A program made the position numbers and the translations under genes. Shown here one piece after another: positions 29,077 through 40,300 of a stretch of DNA of 64,000 nucleotides. Below the pieces are notes generated by a model. It was not told the DNA's origin. It did no database searches and saw nothing but the letters and a program-made list of their open reading frames with translations. The stretch covers positions 1 through 64,000 of the forward strand of contig JALFOF010000084.1 of NCBI GenBank assembly GCA_022773825.1, written 5' to 3'. The DNA is from Prevotella sp. (GTDB taxonomy: Bacteria; Bacteroidota; Bacteroidia; Bacteroidales; Bacteroidaceae). The stretch's first letter is position 1, and each line of letters begins with the position of its first letter.

Positions 29077-30534
29077 TTATTCTTTGTCTGTTTCGTAACA
29101 CCCAATGTCGGGTTTCTCTTGGTTACGTGCCTTACCCCTCCTGTCTTCTGGCAGTGTTGTCTCTGGGTTTGCTGTGCCAATGGCTTGTGAACCCGCTTTT
29201 GGCGTAAAGTCGTAGAAGAAGAAATTGGTGTCGAAGAGCACAAAACTGTTGCGTCCTGTCGTCAGTGTGTCCTTGACATCCTCCATTATGCAGTCAGAGA
29301 ACATTGTGCTATCTTCCGTTGCTGGCATCGGTGTCCTTAGCAGGCAGTTCTCGAAGCGCACGTTGAGCACAGAGTCCAATGTTCCCCTTGACCAGTATAT
29401 TACGTCATCCTCATATCCCTTTATGATGCTATTCTTTACGCTCATGTTGAGTGGGAAGAAGCTGTCGCCTTTTGCATTGGCAAAGGTTAGGGCCGGCCCG
29501 CGGTTGGCATCGAAAGGGTAATACTGCGCTATTGTAGAGTTGTTGATGCTGACATTGCCACCAAGGAAGGCGAGACAGGAGTCCATGGCGTTGCTTATCT
29601 GCGTGTTTTCTATGCTGATGTTGCATCCCACCGCCTTTACTCCGCATCCTTTTAGGTTGTGGATGGTGGTGTTGCGTATTGCAAGTTTCTTGCGTTCATC
29701 GTTTAACGTGGTGTCGCACAGCACCGCCGTAGTGGCTCCATGCAGGTCTGTATATGCTATTTCGTTATCGAAGGACGTTCTCCGCAGAGTGATACCGCGC
29801 CACTGTCCCGGGTTGTTGTCGTATGTAAGGTTGCTCACCATGCGGTCCAGTCTGTCACATCTCAGTGTTATCTCACTGTCTTTCTCGCCCACTGCTTTCA
29901 GCGTTCCGTAAACGTTTATCCCCGCACCGTTATGGAAATACACTGTTGTGGCAGGTGCTATGGTCAGCGTGGCGTTTTCTTTCACCGTTATGTCGCCATA
30001 TACCACGACAGGCTTGCCGTGCAGATTGCTTATCGTTGTGTCCCTTTCCACTACGGGACTCCTCAGCAGGAAGGCGTCCCACGACCATGCCCTGAGGTTC
30101 ACTTGCTGCTTTACGCCGCTTTCAAGGGTGAAGACAAGATTGTCTGATACCAACTGTGGCAGTGTGTCAAGGTTGTTGGCGGAGGTCAGTTCCACGAACA
30201 CACGCAGCGAGTCGCCCTTCCTTAGTTCAAGGTCATTAGCTTGGTATCCTATGGTCTCGCTGAGGTAAGTGCCGTTCACGTTGACCCTGAAGCCTGTTTG
30301 GTTGCCGCTTTGCAGTCTTGCGCTCGTTATGCGAATGCCATCGCCAGAGTTATTGCGCACGAGCATCTGCTTGTGCGGTGACGGTACGGTAGAGAACACG
30401 GTGTCAAGGCTCAGCGTGTCAGTCTCAAAGCTGAGGATATTTGATGGCGATGTGCTGAACGAGTCATCGTCAGAACATGATGCCAGCGTAAGCAACAGGC
30501 TGGCACAAAGCGTTACTATGTATGATGTCTTCAT
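29077..30534 (-). CDS. lipoprotein with right-handed beta-helix repeats
   Basis: Lipobox LTLASCSDDD; repeated N-x-x-I turns. Confidence 0.7.
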   Translation of the reverse strand: MKTSYIVTLCASLLLTLASCSDDDSFSTSPSNILSFETDTLSLDTVFSTVPSPHKQMLVRNNSGDGIRITSARLQSGNQTGFRVNVNGTYLSETIGYQANDLELRKGDSLRVFVELTSANNLDTLPQLVSDNLVFTLESGVKQQVNLRAWSWDAFLLRSPVVERDTTISNLHGKPVVVYGDITVKENATLTIAPATTVYFHNGAGINVYGTLKAVGEKDSEITLRCDRLDRMVSNLTYDNNPGQWRGITLRRTSFDNEIAYTDLHGATTAVLCDTTLNDERKKLAIRNTTIHNLKGCGVKAVGCNISIENTQISNAMDSCLAFLGGNVSINNSTIAQYYPFDANRGPALTFANAKGDSFFPLNMSVKNSIIKGYEDDVIYWSRGTLDSVLNVRFENCLLRTPMPATEDSTMFSDCIMEDVKDTLTTGRNSFVLFDTNFFFYDFTPKAGSQAIGTANPETTLPEDRRGKARNQEKPDIGCYETDKE

Positions 30535-31886
30535 TGAGTCAATGGTTTGTCAAAATAACGCAGTGTGAGGATTTTTATTGTGTTGTCCGTGCACGATGCC
30601 TTCTGCGAGGTTCGTTCCCCGATAAGCCATATTATGTTGCCGTCAGCATCCTCTACCACTAACTGCTTCTTCTTTTGGAAATAGCTTCGTTTTCTGTCTG
30701 TCAGGTAGTCGCTTATCAGCTTCTTTCCTTTCATGCCGAAGGGGCAGAAGCTGTCGCCCTGCATCGCCTTACGCACGGTAAGTGGGAACCGCACCTTGTC
30801 TGCGTCAAGCGTAGCGCACATTGTTTCCCTGCTCGGCGTGAAGTCGTCTGTGCGTTCTGTTGTCTCCACGCTTATGCGCGCTCCCACCTTATTATATATA
30901 TATACGCCGCTTTCGGGTATCGTGATGGACGGTAGGTCGTTGTCGTGGCTGTTGGGTTCTATGAGGAATGTCCCCCTGTCTGATGCAATGGTGTGCGTGG
31001 ACGATAGCCATACTCTGCCAGAAGGCGCACTGATGTTCTCGTATATCTGCCTTATCTGCTGAGGAGTGAAATCGTATTCTGTCAATATCTTGAACAAAGT
31101 CTGCTCTGGTGACGGCTGTGCGAGTATCTTCTCTGTGGTGAACGATATGCCGCCCCCTTCATTGTGCGATACACATTCCCTCACGCTTGCATCCACTGCG
31201 GCATCTATCACCTTCACAGCTTCCGCCACGTTACGTGCCGTGCGGTTTATGTTTTCCTTGGCGGCAGGGTTTATGCTTTCAAGCATTGGTATGAGAGTGA
31301 GGCGTATCTTGTTCCGCACAACGTCGTCCACGAGGTTGGAACTGTCTGTCACGTATGGTTGCGCAAGGACGGTGAGGTAGTCCGTTATCTCACTGCGGCT
31401 AAGACATAACAGTGGGCGTATTATGTGCCCATTGCGTGGCTTTATGCCCTCAAGGCCGTGTATGCCCGTACCTCGAATAATGTTCATTAGCACCGTCTCC
31501 ACGTTGTCATCGCTGTGGTGCGCCACTACGATGCTCTCCGCTCCGATGGCTATGCGCAGTTGCTCAAAATAAGTGTAGCGCAGTTGGCGCGCAGCCATTT
31601 CAATGCTCACCTTGTGAAGCTCGGAATAAGTCTTGGTGTCAAAGTGTGTAAGGTGCAGTGGCACGCCAAGTTTTTCGCACAGCTGTTTGCAGAAGTTCTC
31701 ATCGCGGTCGCTCTCCGCTCCTCTGAGGTGGAAATTGCAGTGCGCGCCGTGCACCGTGTACCCCAGTTGCAGCATTATCCGCAGTAGGCATACGGAGTCA
31801 GCACCGCCCGACAGCGCCACTATGTGTGTCGCGTCTTTGCCCAGTAGCCTGTGTTCCGCTATGTATTTCCTTACCTTGGAGAGCAT
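30531..31886 (-). CDS. tilS: tRNA(Ile)-lysidine synthetase
   Basis: PP-loop LSGGADSVCLL, GAHCNFHLRGAESDRDE; C-terminal DRKRSYFQKKKQLVVED. Confidence 0.93.
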   Translation of the reverse strand: MLSKVRKYIAEHRLLGKDATHIVALSGGADSVCLLRIMLQLGYTVHGAHCNFHLRGAESDRDENFCKQLCEKLGVPLHLTHFDTKTYSELHKVSIEMAARQLRYTYFEQLRIAIGAESIVVAHHSDDNVETVLMNIIRGTGIHGLEGIKPRNGHIIRPLLCLSRSEITDYLTVLAQPYVTDSSNLVDDVVRNKIRLTLIPMLESINPAAKENINRTARNVAEAVKVIDAAVDASVRECVSHNEGGGISFTTEKILAQPSPEQTLFKILTEYDFTPQQIRQIYENISAPSGRVWLSSTHTIASDRGTFLIEPNSHDNDLPSITIPESGVYIYNKVGARISVETTERTDDFTPSRETMCATLDADKVRFPLTVRKAMQGDSFCPFGMKGKKLISDYLTDRKRSYFQKKKQLVVEDADGNIIWLIGERTSQKASCTDNTIKILTLRYFDKPLTQ

Positions 31887-31947
31887 TTTTGAGGTTGTAG
31901 GTTTGTGGGTTTAAGGTTTGAGTTCTTCTGGTTTTGGAGATAAGTTC

Positions 31948-32020
31948 AAGGTTATAGGTTGAAGAGAATTAGGTGTGGGCAAAGTGACCCACAACCAAAC
32001 ACCTTTCAACCTATAACCTT
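31948..32020. repeat. AGGTTATAGGTT hairpin repeat
   Basis: AAGGTTATAGGTTGAA (31948-31963) / TTCAACCTATAACCTT (32005-32020), inner GTGGGc...GACCCAC. Confidence 0.85.
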
Positions 32021-32024
32021 TATT

Positions 32025-33200
32025 TCACTCCACATACAGCACTAATCCCTTGAGATATTCCCCCTCAGGGTGATAAATGTTTATGGGGTGGTCGGCAGGT
32101 TGGTGCAACTGGTGCAGTATGCGTACCTTCCTTCCTGACTGCGCCGCGGCGGTGAACACTGCATTGCGGAAATTGTCTTTTGTAACCACTTGCGAACACG
32201 AGAAGGTGAAGACTATGCCGCCTGGCTTTATCTTCGAGAAGGCTTTGGCGTTAAGCCTTGTGTAGCCCTTCAGCGCGTTGTGTAGCGCGCCACGGTGCTT
32301 TGCGAACGCTGGTGGGTCGAGTATTATGAGGTCGTAGTCGCCGCCAGCCTGTTCAAGATACTTGAAGGCATCCTCGCAGAAAGCCGCATGGCGCTTATCG
32401 TCAGGGAAGTTCAGTTCCACGTTGCGCGTTGTCAGTTCTATTGCCTTTGCCGAACTGTCCACGGAGTGTACCAGTTCCGCTCCTCCCCGCATGGCGTAGA
32501 AGGAGAAGCCCCCTGTGTAGCAGAACATATTGAGCACCTTCTTGCCTTGTGAGAACCTCTCAAGCAGCGCACGGTTCTCCCTCTGGTCTATGAAGAACCC
32601 CGTCTTCTGTCCCCGTAGCCAGTCCACATGGAATTTCAGTCCGTTTTCCAAAGCGACATTCTCCTCCGTGCCGCCATACAGGAAGCCATTCTCCTGCCCC
32701 AAATCCGCTTTGAAAGGCAGTGTCGTCTCGCTCTTGTAGTATATATGCTCTATGCGGTTGCCCATCACCTTCAGCAGTTCTGTGGCAATGGCTTTGCGGC
32801 ATACGTGCATTCCCACGCTGTGCGCCTGCATTACAGCCGTCTTGCCGTAGCAGTCTATCACGAGGCCGGGCAGGTTGTCGCCCTCGCCGTGTACAAGGCG
32901 GTAAGTGTCGTTGCTTGGGTTGTCTGCTATGCCGATGCTTGTGCGCACCTGCAAGGCTGCTGCGAGCCTCTTGTGCCAGAACGAGTCGTTTACGGGTTCA
33001 TCGCGGAATGTCAGTATGCGCACGGCTATGCTCCCTATTTGGTAGTGCCCGCGTCCGATGAATGTCCCGTCGTGGCTCATCACGTCCACCGTGTCGCCTT
33101 CGCCGATGCCATCGTCCATCCTCTGTATGGCACCAGAGAATACCCACGGATGAAAGCGTGCCATGCTTTCTTCTTTACCTCTTTTTAGATATATATTCAT
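32025..33200 (-). CDS. class I SAM-dependent rRNA methyltransferase (RlmI/YccW-like)
   Basis: PUA-like N-terminus (RFHPWVFSGAI), KVLNMFCYTGGFSFYA, LDPPAFAKHRGAL. Confidence 0.9.
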   Translation of the reverse strand: MNIYLKRGKEESMARFHPWVFSGAIQRMDDGIGEGDTVDVMSHDGTFIGRGHYQIGSIAVRILTFRDEPVNDSFWHKRLAAALQVRTSIGIADNPSNDTYRLVHGEGDNLPGLVIDCYGKTAVMQAHSVGMHVCRKAIATELLKVMGNRIEHIYYKSETTLPFKADLGQENGFLYGGTEENVALENGLKFHVDWLRGQKTGFFIDQRENRALLERFSQGKKVLNMFCYTGGFSFYAMRGGAELVHSVDSSAKAIELTTRNVELNFPDDKRHAAFCEDAFKYLEQAGGDYDLIILDPPAFAKHRGALHNALKGYTRLNAKAFSKIKPGGIVFTFSCSQVVTKDNFRNAVFTAAAQSGRKVRILHQLHQPADHPINIYHPEGEYLKGLVLYVE

Positions 33201-33205
33201 TCTTA

Positions 33206-33335
33206 GTGGTTTGGTGGTTTGGTGGTTTAGGTTTGGGGTTTTAGGTTTTAGGTTGTGGGGCTTTCGTATTTAACGAAGTGACCTTAAACCTAAAACAAGC
33301 ACAGTGCAACCAAAGACCCACAACCTATAACCTAT
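33206..33335. repeat. TTTAGGTTTTAGGTTGTGG hairpin repeat
   Basis: GGTTTAGGTTTGGGGTTTTAGG...CTTTCGtatttaaCGAAGTGACCTTAAACC...CCACAACCTATAACCT. Confidence 0.8.
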
Positions 33336-33974
33336 CTACATTGCTGTTTCCTCTTCCTGCACGACAACGAGGTTGTAGTCTCGTGTCTCTTTTAGCCGCA
33401 GATATTCCTTGTATAGCATCACGCACGCCCATGCGTCAGTGGCGGCATAGCCCTTCTGCTTGTCTGTCAGTATGTCGCTGTCCCAGTTACTGAGTTGCTC
33501 GCGCTTGGAAATCCTTTCGCCGAAGATGTTGGCATACAGCTTGGCGAGGCTCATGTCCTCTATGCCCAGCTCCGACATGTGCTCCTGCAACTCAAAGAAG
33601 CCGTTAGGCTTAAAGTCTCCCCGTTTGCGCAGGGCGGCAATGTCGTCGTGCCATGACAGTCCTATCTTCACCACGTCCGTAGTCTCCAGCAGTCGCACAA
33701 TAGCGGGGCACAGCCCAATTCTGTTCAGTCGAAACAGGAAGCACGTATCCTGAGTGCTGACTTGAAGCAGTGCTACCTTGTTCTGCCTGCCACGTTTGAA
33801 GATTGGTTTCGTCTCCGTGTCAAAGCCGAGGATGTCGGCACTCATCAGGTAGTCCACGGCTTTCTCTGCCTCTTCCGCGGTGAGTATCACAATAATCCTG
33901 CCGGGGAACAGCACCCTCGGCAGGTTAGGTATTTGCTTCTTGTCGTATTTAGAATAAATTGTTTTTGTTGGCAT
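33336..33974 (-). CDS. 3'-5' exonuclease (RNase D/WRN type)
   Basis: LGFDTETKPIFKRG, KIGLSWHDD, YAATDAWACVMLY. Confidence 0.85.
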   Translation of the reverse strand: MPTKTIYSKYDKKQIPNLPRVLFPGRIIVILTAEEAEKAVDYLMSADILGFDTETKPIFKRGRQNKVALLQVSTQDTCFLFRLNRIGLCPAIVRLLETTDVVKIGLSWHDDIAALRKRGDFKPNGFFELQEHMSELGIEDMSLAKLYANIFGERISKREQLSNWDSDILTDKQKGYAATDAWACVMLYKEYLRLKETRDYNLVVVQEEETAM

Positions 33975-34154
33975 TATGTGAAAATTGCACTATTCATGTA
34001 CTGCCATACCGTCGGCAATACGTATTACCGTGCAAAGGTACGAAGAAAAACTGTAATAGCCAAATTCTTTCTTGTTTTTTTGCCACCATTATGCGGTATT
34101 GCCTGCGTGGTGGTTGCGCGCCAATTGTGCCGTCAGTCTGCAACAGAATGTCTG

Positions 34155-34239
34155 GTAATAGCTATGCTTTTACATTGTAATAGCTATGCTTTCACATTGC
34201 AATCGCTATGCTTTTATATTGTAATCGCTATGCTTTTAC
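34155..34239. repeat. 22-bp-period array C (4 direct units)
   Basis: GTAATAGCTATGCTTTTAC-ATT-GTAATAGCTATGCTTTCAC-ATT-GCAATCGCTATGCTTTTAT-ATT-GTAATCGCTATGCTTTTAC; starts 34155/34177/34199/34221. Confidence 0.97.
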
Positions 34240-34457
34240 GTCGCACCGCCTCGGTGACCCCTGAATTTAAGCGTAATAGTGAAAGCAGGAATTATGCGTT
34301 TCATGAATGTTGCGTGAATGCATGCTGCTCATTATCAAAAGGTTTTTACTTTCGTGTCCAACCATTATGACCGCGCCGCGGCGTTGTGGAAATGAGGTTT
34401 TCCGTGTGGTGGTCTTAGGCTAAATTATGGAATACTCCTAAATAATGCGTTGAAAAG

Positions 34458-34488
34458 TTTGCTTTCATTATTTTTTTTTGTAATTTTG
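34458..34488 (+). promoter_or_regulatory. Bacteroidota-type promoter
   Basis: TTTG 34458-34461, 19-nt spacer, TAATTTTG 34481-34488. Confidence 0.6.
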
Positions 34489-34547
34489 CAACTGGTAATA
34501 GTGAAAGATAACAAACAAAACGTAACTTTAAGTAGAAGAAGATAAAC

Positions 34548-36185
34548 ATGAAAAGATTTGTAAGCGTCCTGATGTTAGTGAACTCTGTCGTCCTAATTTG
34601 GGCGGCAGGTGATTTGGATTTGTCGGAATATGCCGTGCAGTTGGAGCAGCAGGAGGTGGAGATGCCGAAGTGTTTGCAGGGTAAGGAATATATGACAGTG
34701 CGCACGGCAGAGGATGTTTCTCTTGGCACAGTATTGAATGACGCTCGGGCTCAGGCTGACGTTGAGCCCACTTTCTCGCTCTCTCAAGAGGCGGATAAAT
34801 ACGGTTACTACACTCCGAAGAGGGAAGTGTCGTGGATACCAGTGCCTATAATAGCGGCAGGCTTCATTGCCAAGGGGCAGAAGAAGCACTTCCGTGAGGC
34901 AAGGCAGAACTTGCAGCCAGAGTTTCACCACCGCTTTGACGACCAGTTGCAGTTCGGTGGCATAGCACTCGCGACAGGTTTGAAGATTGCTGGCGTGGAG
35001 GGACGCAGCTCGTGGGGACGGTATCTCGCTTCCACGGCTATGTCATACGCTGCCATGGCATTGATAGTCAACGTGGTAAAGAACTCCGCTCACGAGATGC
35101 GCCCTGATGGTTCAACGGCAAACTCTTTCCCCTCAGGACATACCGCGACTGCTTTCGTGGGAGCAACGATACTGCATAAAGAATATGGTCTGACGCGCTC
35201 ACCGTGGTATTCCGTAGCGGGCTATGCAATGGCGACGACGACTGGCGTGATGCGCTCACTGAATAACCGTCACTGGATTTCGGACATTCTCGTGGGAGCG
35301 GGAATAGGCATTCTCTCTACAGACCTCGGATATATGCTTGGCGACGTGATGTTCAAGAAGAAAGGCATTGTGCGGCAGGAGCTTGAGGGACGGAATGACC
35401 TGCGTGCCAACCCTTCATTCTTCAACATCTCTATGGGTGCCAGTTTCATCAACGACGTGCCGTTCAATCTAAAACAGCTTGACGACAACTGCAACCTTAC
35501 GGACAACGATGCCGTGGAGGGCGCGACATTGCGTGTGGGAACAGCCACCCACGTGCAGGCGGAGGTGGGATATTTCCCCTTTAAGTCGTTCCCGTATATA
35601 GGAATAGGTGGCAGGATGAGGATTGCAACGGCTCCGGTGCGTGCCAATGGCATGGCGGTATATGGGCTCGACGGCGCTGTACGCAATGACAAATGGGCGG
35701 ATATAACGGACCAGATGGCTATCTTCTCCGAGGATTTAGGCATATACCTCAACCTGCCTTTGTCAAAAAGGTTCGCCTTGGGAGGCCATCTGATGGCTGG
35801 TTCGCAGCAACATAGTGACGTAAGGCTCTATTCAAGCATCGTGGATTATGACTTGAAGGATGAGCTGAAGCTGGCTAACCCCGATTGGACTGACGACCAG
35901 GCAGAGGATGAGGCGACGTACAGGGGAGACCAAATCCGCATCTTGAAGGATAATAACTTTAAGTGGGGAGCAGGTGTGAGCCTTACATACGCATATCGTA
36001 ACGGCATAGCATGGAAGGTATATTGCGACTATGACTATGCCGACACAGACTTCAACGGCATGTACTACACGGACAAAGCCGGGGAAGTGCTTCCCGAGGA
36101 TATGGGAGAACGCACACAGAATTTCTCCTTCAAGAAAGGCCTTAACCACCTTTCCATAGGTGCAAGCATGAGTATAATGTTTTAA
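34548..36185 (+). CDS. PAP2-family phosphatase with C-terminal barrel-like domain
   Basis: KNSAHEMRPDGSTANSFPSGHTATAF and SLNNRHWISDILVGAGIG PAP2 motifs; C-terminal alternating beta pattern ending MSIMF. Confidence 0.85.
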   Translation: MKRFVSVLMLVNSVVLIWAAGDLDLSEYAVQLEQQEVEMPKCLQGKEYMTVRTAEDVSLGTVLNDARAQADVEPTFSLSQEADKYGYYTPKREVSWIPVPIIAAGFIAKGQKKHFREARQNLQPEFHHRFDDQLQFGGIALATGLKIAGVEGRSSWGRYLASTAMSYAAMALIVNVVKNSAHEMRPDGSTANSFPSGHTATAFVGATILHKEYGLTRSPWYSVAGYAMATTTGVMRSLNNRHWISDILVGAGIGILSTDLGYMLGDVMFKKKGIVRQELEGRNDLRANPSFFNISMGASFINDVPFNLKQLDDNCNLTDNDAVEGATLRVGTATHVQAEVGYFPFKSFPYIGIGGRMRIATAPVRANGMAVYGLDGAVRNDKWADITDQMAIFSEDLGIYLNLPLSKRFALGGHLMAGSQQHSDVRLYSSIVDYDLKDELKLANPDWTDDQAEDEATYRGDQIRILKDNNFKWGAGVSLTYAYRNGIAWKVYCDYDYADTDFNGMYYTDKAGEVLPEDMGERTQNFSFKKGLNHLSIGASMSIMF

Positions 36186-36213
36186 TGATAACCCATTAAT
36201 TATAATTCGCTTT

Positions 36214-37236
36214 ATGATAGTAAACAAGACAAAAGCTGCCGTTTATGTGGTAATCCTTGTAATGGCAGGATATGTGGCTGGGGCGTTTATAGGAATACCC
36301 TTTGTTGACGACGCACTCCTTGGGGGAGACATAGGCAAGGCGAAGGTTTATAATAACAGCACAGGCGGAGAAGTCAATGTGGGGGCAGACCTGTTGCGCA
36401 GCGACAGCGCATACAGGCAGGAGGTGCTCGCAAGCTATCTCTTGCTCGGCAGCCGTGTCAATGCCGCCGATTCGTTAGTGACCCGTACGTGGCAGGCAAC
36501 GGGAGGGGTTGACTCGCTGACGGAGTTGAATAAGACAATGGAGGCTTTGGCAAAGAAGACAAAGAACGCCAAGGCATTGTATGAGCAACTGTTTATAGAA
36601 ACTGACAAGGTGCTCGCTGGTGGTTCTTCTGGCGGTTATGAGCAGTTGGTGAACAATGCGGGCCATGCTTTCTTCGTTGTGGACAACGAAATGGCGGCGT
36701 GCGCCGACTTCATCGGTGCGCTGTCAGAATACGGTGTGAAGGCGGGAGACGAGCAAATGCTTGCCCTTGCTGGCGGATGGATAGAGTATGGCGTGGAAGA
36801 CGCAGTGTTGACGGGGGCGGAAGACGAGGCTGTATGGCGGGAAATATATGCTACCGCAAAGTCACAGCCGGCTTTGGCGCGCTTCATCGTGAAGTCATTT
36901 CCTACGCTTAGCGCTATATTGAATAAGGTGCAGGGCGGACTTGCCCAGACAAAGGGCTCCTTGGGAAAGGCTACAACGTCTCTGTCTCTTGCTGTTGGCG
37001 ACCTGAACAATGTCCTGCTCATAAAGGCAACGGAGGCTTCCAACCTGTCAATGACAAAGGGTTCGCTGGGTATGACAAAGGGCTCGCTTGGCATGACCAA
37101 AGGCTCTCTCGGCATGACGAAAGGCTCTCTCGGCATGACAAAGGGCACACTTGGAAACTTCTCGGATGCCCTTGGCAAGGCAAAGAGGGCTTCCGTCGGC
37201 TTGAAGGAGCAGTGTTTCAATCTGTCTTTCATTTAG
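36214..37236 (+). CDS. uncharacterised membrane-anchored protein with tandem MTKGSLG repeats
   Basis: N-terminal TM; 340 aa; five consecutive 7-aa repeats. Confidence 0.8.
   Translation: MIVNKTKAAVYVVILVMAGYVAGAFIGIPFVDDALLGGDIGKAKVYNNSTGGEVNVGADLLRSDSAYRQEVLASYLLLGSRVNAADSLVTRTWQATGGVDSLTELNKTMEALAKKTKNAKALYEQLFIETDKVLAGGSSGGYEQLVNNAGHAFFVVDNEMAACADFIGALSEYGVKAGDEQMLALAGGWIEYGVEDAVLTGAEDEAVWREIYATAKSQPALARFIVKSFPTLSAILNKVQGGLAQTKGSLGKATTSLSLAVGDLNNVLLIKATEASNLSMTKGSLGMTKGSLGMTKGSLGMTKGSLGMTKGTLGNFSDALGKAKRASVGLKEQCFNLSFI
37051..37155 (+). repeat. 21-bp in-frame tandem repeat (5 copies)
   Basis: ATGACAAAGGGTTCGCTGGGT and variants at 37051/37072/37093/37114/37135. Confidence 0.95.
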
Positions 37237-37303
37237 AGGAATGGTAAAAAAGAATACTTCCGCACCCCCATTCCTTCTCCATACGGGAAGAAGAGCGGAA
37301 GGA

Positions 37304-40300
37304 ATGGGAATGTGGAAGGTTGCTATGACAGCATTGTGCTTCCTGCTATTGCTCTCAGTGCGGTTATATGCTCGTCCTGTCGGGACGTTCTATGAATACG
37401 TACAGAGGGATTCTGTGGGCAAGAAGGGGGCGGAACTGGTGTTCTATGCACCTGCGTTATCGCGATATATACCCCACATCATGCGCCAATATGAGCACGC
37501 CAAGGCCATGCACACACAGCTATGGCGGCTGCAAGAACCGCTGCAACCACCGTTCTTGTTGCTTACGGACTTGCAAGACGACGGCAATGGCGGCGCGTCA
37601 CCTTTGCCAGTGAATTATATTGGTATAGGTATGGCACCGGTGAATATGTCATATTACGTCACACCGACAACGGAAAGATACAGCCATCTCTTTAAGCACG
37701 AATACACTCACACCGTGATGACAGACCGACCAGATAGCAGGGACAGCCGATTTCGCTCGCTGTTCGGCACTAAGGTCGTAGCAGACAACAACTATCCGCT
37801 CAGCACGGTTTGGAGTTTTCTTACCACTCCGAGGTGGTATGCACCGCGGTGGTACCATGAGGGCATAGCCTGTTTCCTTGAAACGTGGCTCTCTGGTGGA
37901 GTAGGAAGGGCGTTGGGCGGATATGATGAGATGTATTTCCGCAGCAAAATCCATGAGAACTCACCATTATCGACAGTCGTTGGCTTGGAGTCCGAGGGGT
38001 CAACAAAGGACTTTCAGCTTGGAACCAACGCCTATTTGTATGGCACTCGTTTCGTGAACTACCTCGTAATGCGCTATGGATGCGATAGTGTGCTGGCGTT
38101 TTATAACCGTACAGAGGGCAGCAAAGCATTCTTCGCGAGCCAGTTTCGCAAAGTGTTTGGCAAGTCACTCCCTAACGTTTGGGACGAATGGAAGGCTTAC
38201 GAACGGCAGCATCAGCACTCAAACCTTGAACAGTTAGGACGATATCCCATCACAATGACGGAGGAGGTAGTGAACAAACCATACGGGTCAGCGTCGCCAC
38301 TTGTCATAGATGACTCATTGAAAGTTGCTTATACGGCGGTCAATTTCCCCGGGGATTTTGCGCATCTTGAACGAATTGACCTTGCCACCGGCAAGCGCAA
38401 GAAGCTCTGTAACATAGATGGCGCGATGTTATACCAGACTGCATACGTGGCATACGATAAGAAACGACAACGCTTGTTCTGGACAGACAGGAACGGTTCG
38501 TGGCGTGGTTTGCGGTGGAAAAGGGTGGGAGAGCGCACCGCGGAGGATGACGTACCGCTGCAAGGACGGCTCAAATACCAGCGTATGTCTAACATAGTGT
38601 ACGACAATGTGCGTGACTGTCTGTATGGACTGCTGTCACATGAAGGAGTCACGCATATCGTCCGGTACGATGCTTCCATACAAAAACAGCAGGTGTTATA
38701 CACGTTTAATTTCGGCGTCAGCGTGACAGACCTTGACGTTTCGCATGACGGCACCATGCTATCTATGACCGTTATCGGGGTGAAGGGTGAGAACTCCCTT
38801 GTTGTTTTCAATGTCAAAGACCTTGATAATGCTTCTTTCACATACCGTACGGTACTTACTCTCGCCGACTCCAACCTGTCACAGTTCCGCTTTTCCCCTG
38901 ATGATACACGGCTGATAGGTTCTTCTTATTACACCGGTGTATCGAATATATGGGCTGTTGATATAGAAAACGGCAAGACGCATCTGCTCAGTAATACCCT
39001 GACGGGGCTGTTCTCACCATGCCTTACGCCGTCAGACACGGTTTACGCCATGCGCTTTAGCAGCAAAGGACTTACGCCAGTGCGCTTTCCTTACAAGGAG
39101 ATAACGGACTGCGAAAGCGTGGAATATCTCGGACAGAAGGCCTACGAGAACAATCCGCGGTTGGCATCATTGGCGCATCTCGGTGAGAATACGGCGTTGC
39201 CAGCCTTCTCGGAGGTGTACGATTCCATCACGCCATACCGACATATCAAGGAGATGGCGTTCCAAGGGGCTTATCCTGACATAAGCGGTTTTACTGATGC
39301 CACTGCGTGGAATAACGTAACGCCCGTCCTTGGCTATCATATTACGTTCACAGACCCACTCGGTTTCAGTTCTATAGACCTCTCTGTCGGGGCTTCTCCA
39401 TGGAGTAATAACCCGTGGAAAAATCGTTTTCACGCCGCTGTGGAATACAAACTAAAGGCATGGAGCTTCCATGCTTCTTGGAATAAGACCGACTTTTACG
39501 ACCTTTTCGGACCCACACGCACCAGCAGGAGGGGCTATAATATAGGATTGTCATACGAGCGTGAGTACACCATGCAGCCTCCGTTCAAATGGCATTGGGA
39601 AGCTTCTGTAAACGCATACGGTGACATGGACGCTCTGCCGATGTACCAAAATGTCAGTGTCGGCAATGATGTGATGACGTTCCAGACAGCCAACTTCAGT
39701 ATCGGCGCATCGAAAACACGCACCTCACTTGGAGGCATTACGCCAGAACAGGGCTACGATTGCCGCCTTAGTGGATATGCGTATCTTGTTGATGGCAAAT
39801 GCTTTCCTTCTCTTACCCTGTCTCTTGACGAAGGCGTGTTGCTGCCATTCATGCGCAATACCAGCGGTTGGTTGCGTATGGCGGTAGGTCAGAATTTCGG
39901 GGAAAGATACTCTTCTTTCGGGAATGAATACTTTGGAGGCTTCCGCAATAACTATGTTGACCACGGCGAGATATACCGATACCGCACCTTGAGCGCCATG
40001 CCTGGCACTGACATCGACGGTATCGCCGCACATTCTTTTTGCAAAGCTACAGGAGAGATAAACCTACAACCCCTTCGCTTCCGCAATACGGGGTTGCTAA
40101 GTCTATACCCCACATACGCGCAACTGTCGCTTTTTGCCATCGACCTCGCGGCTAATCCATGGGGAAGGGATAGGTTCCGCAACTATGTCAGCCTTGGTGG
40201 GCAGTTGAATGTGGAGATAATGCTGTTTAACTATATGAAGACAACATGGTCTTTCGGGTATGCTCGCTGTTTCAGCCAGCGTACCTCGGGGTCTCAACGC

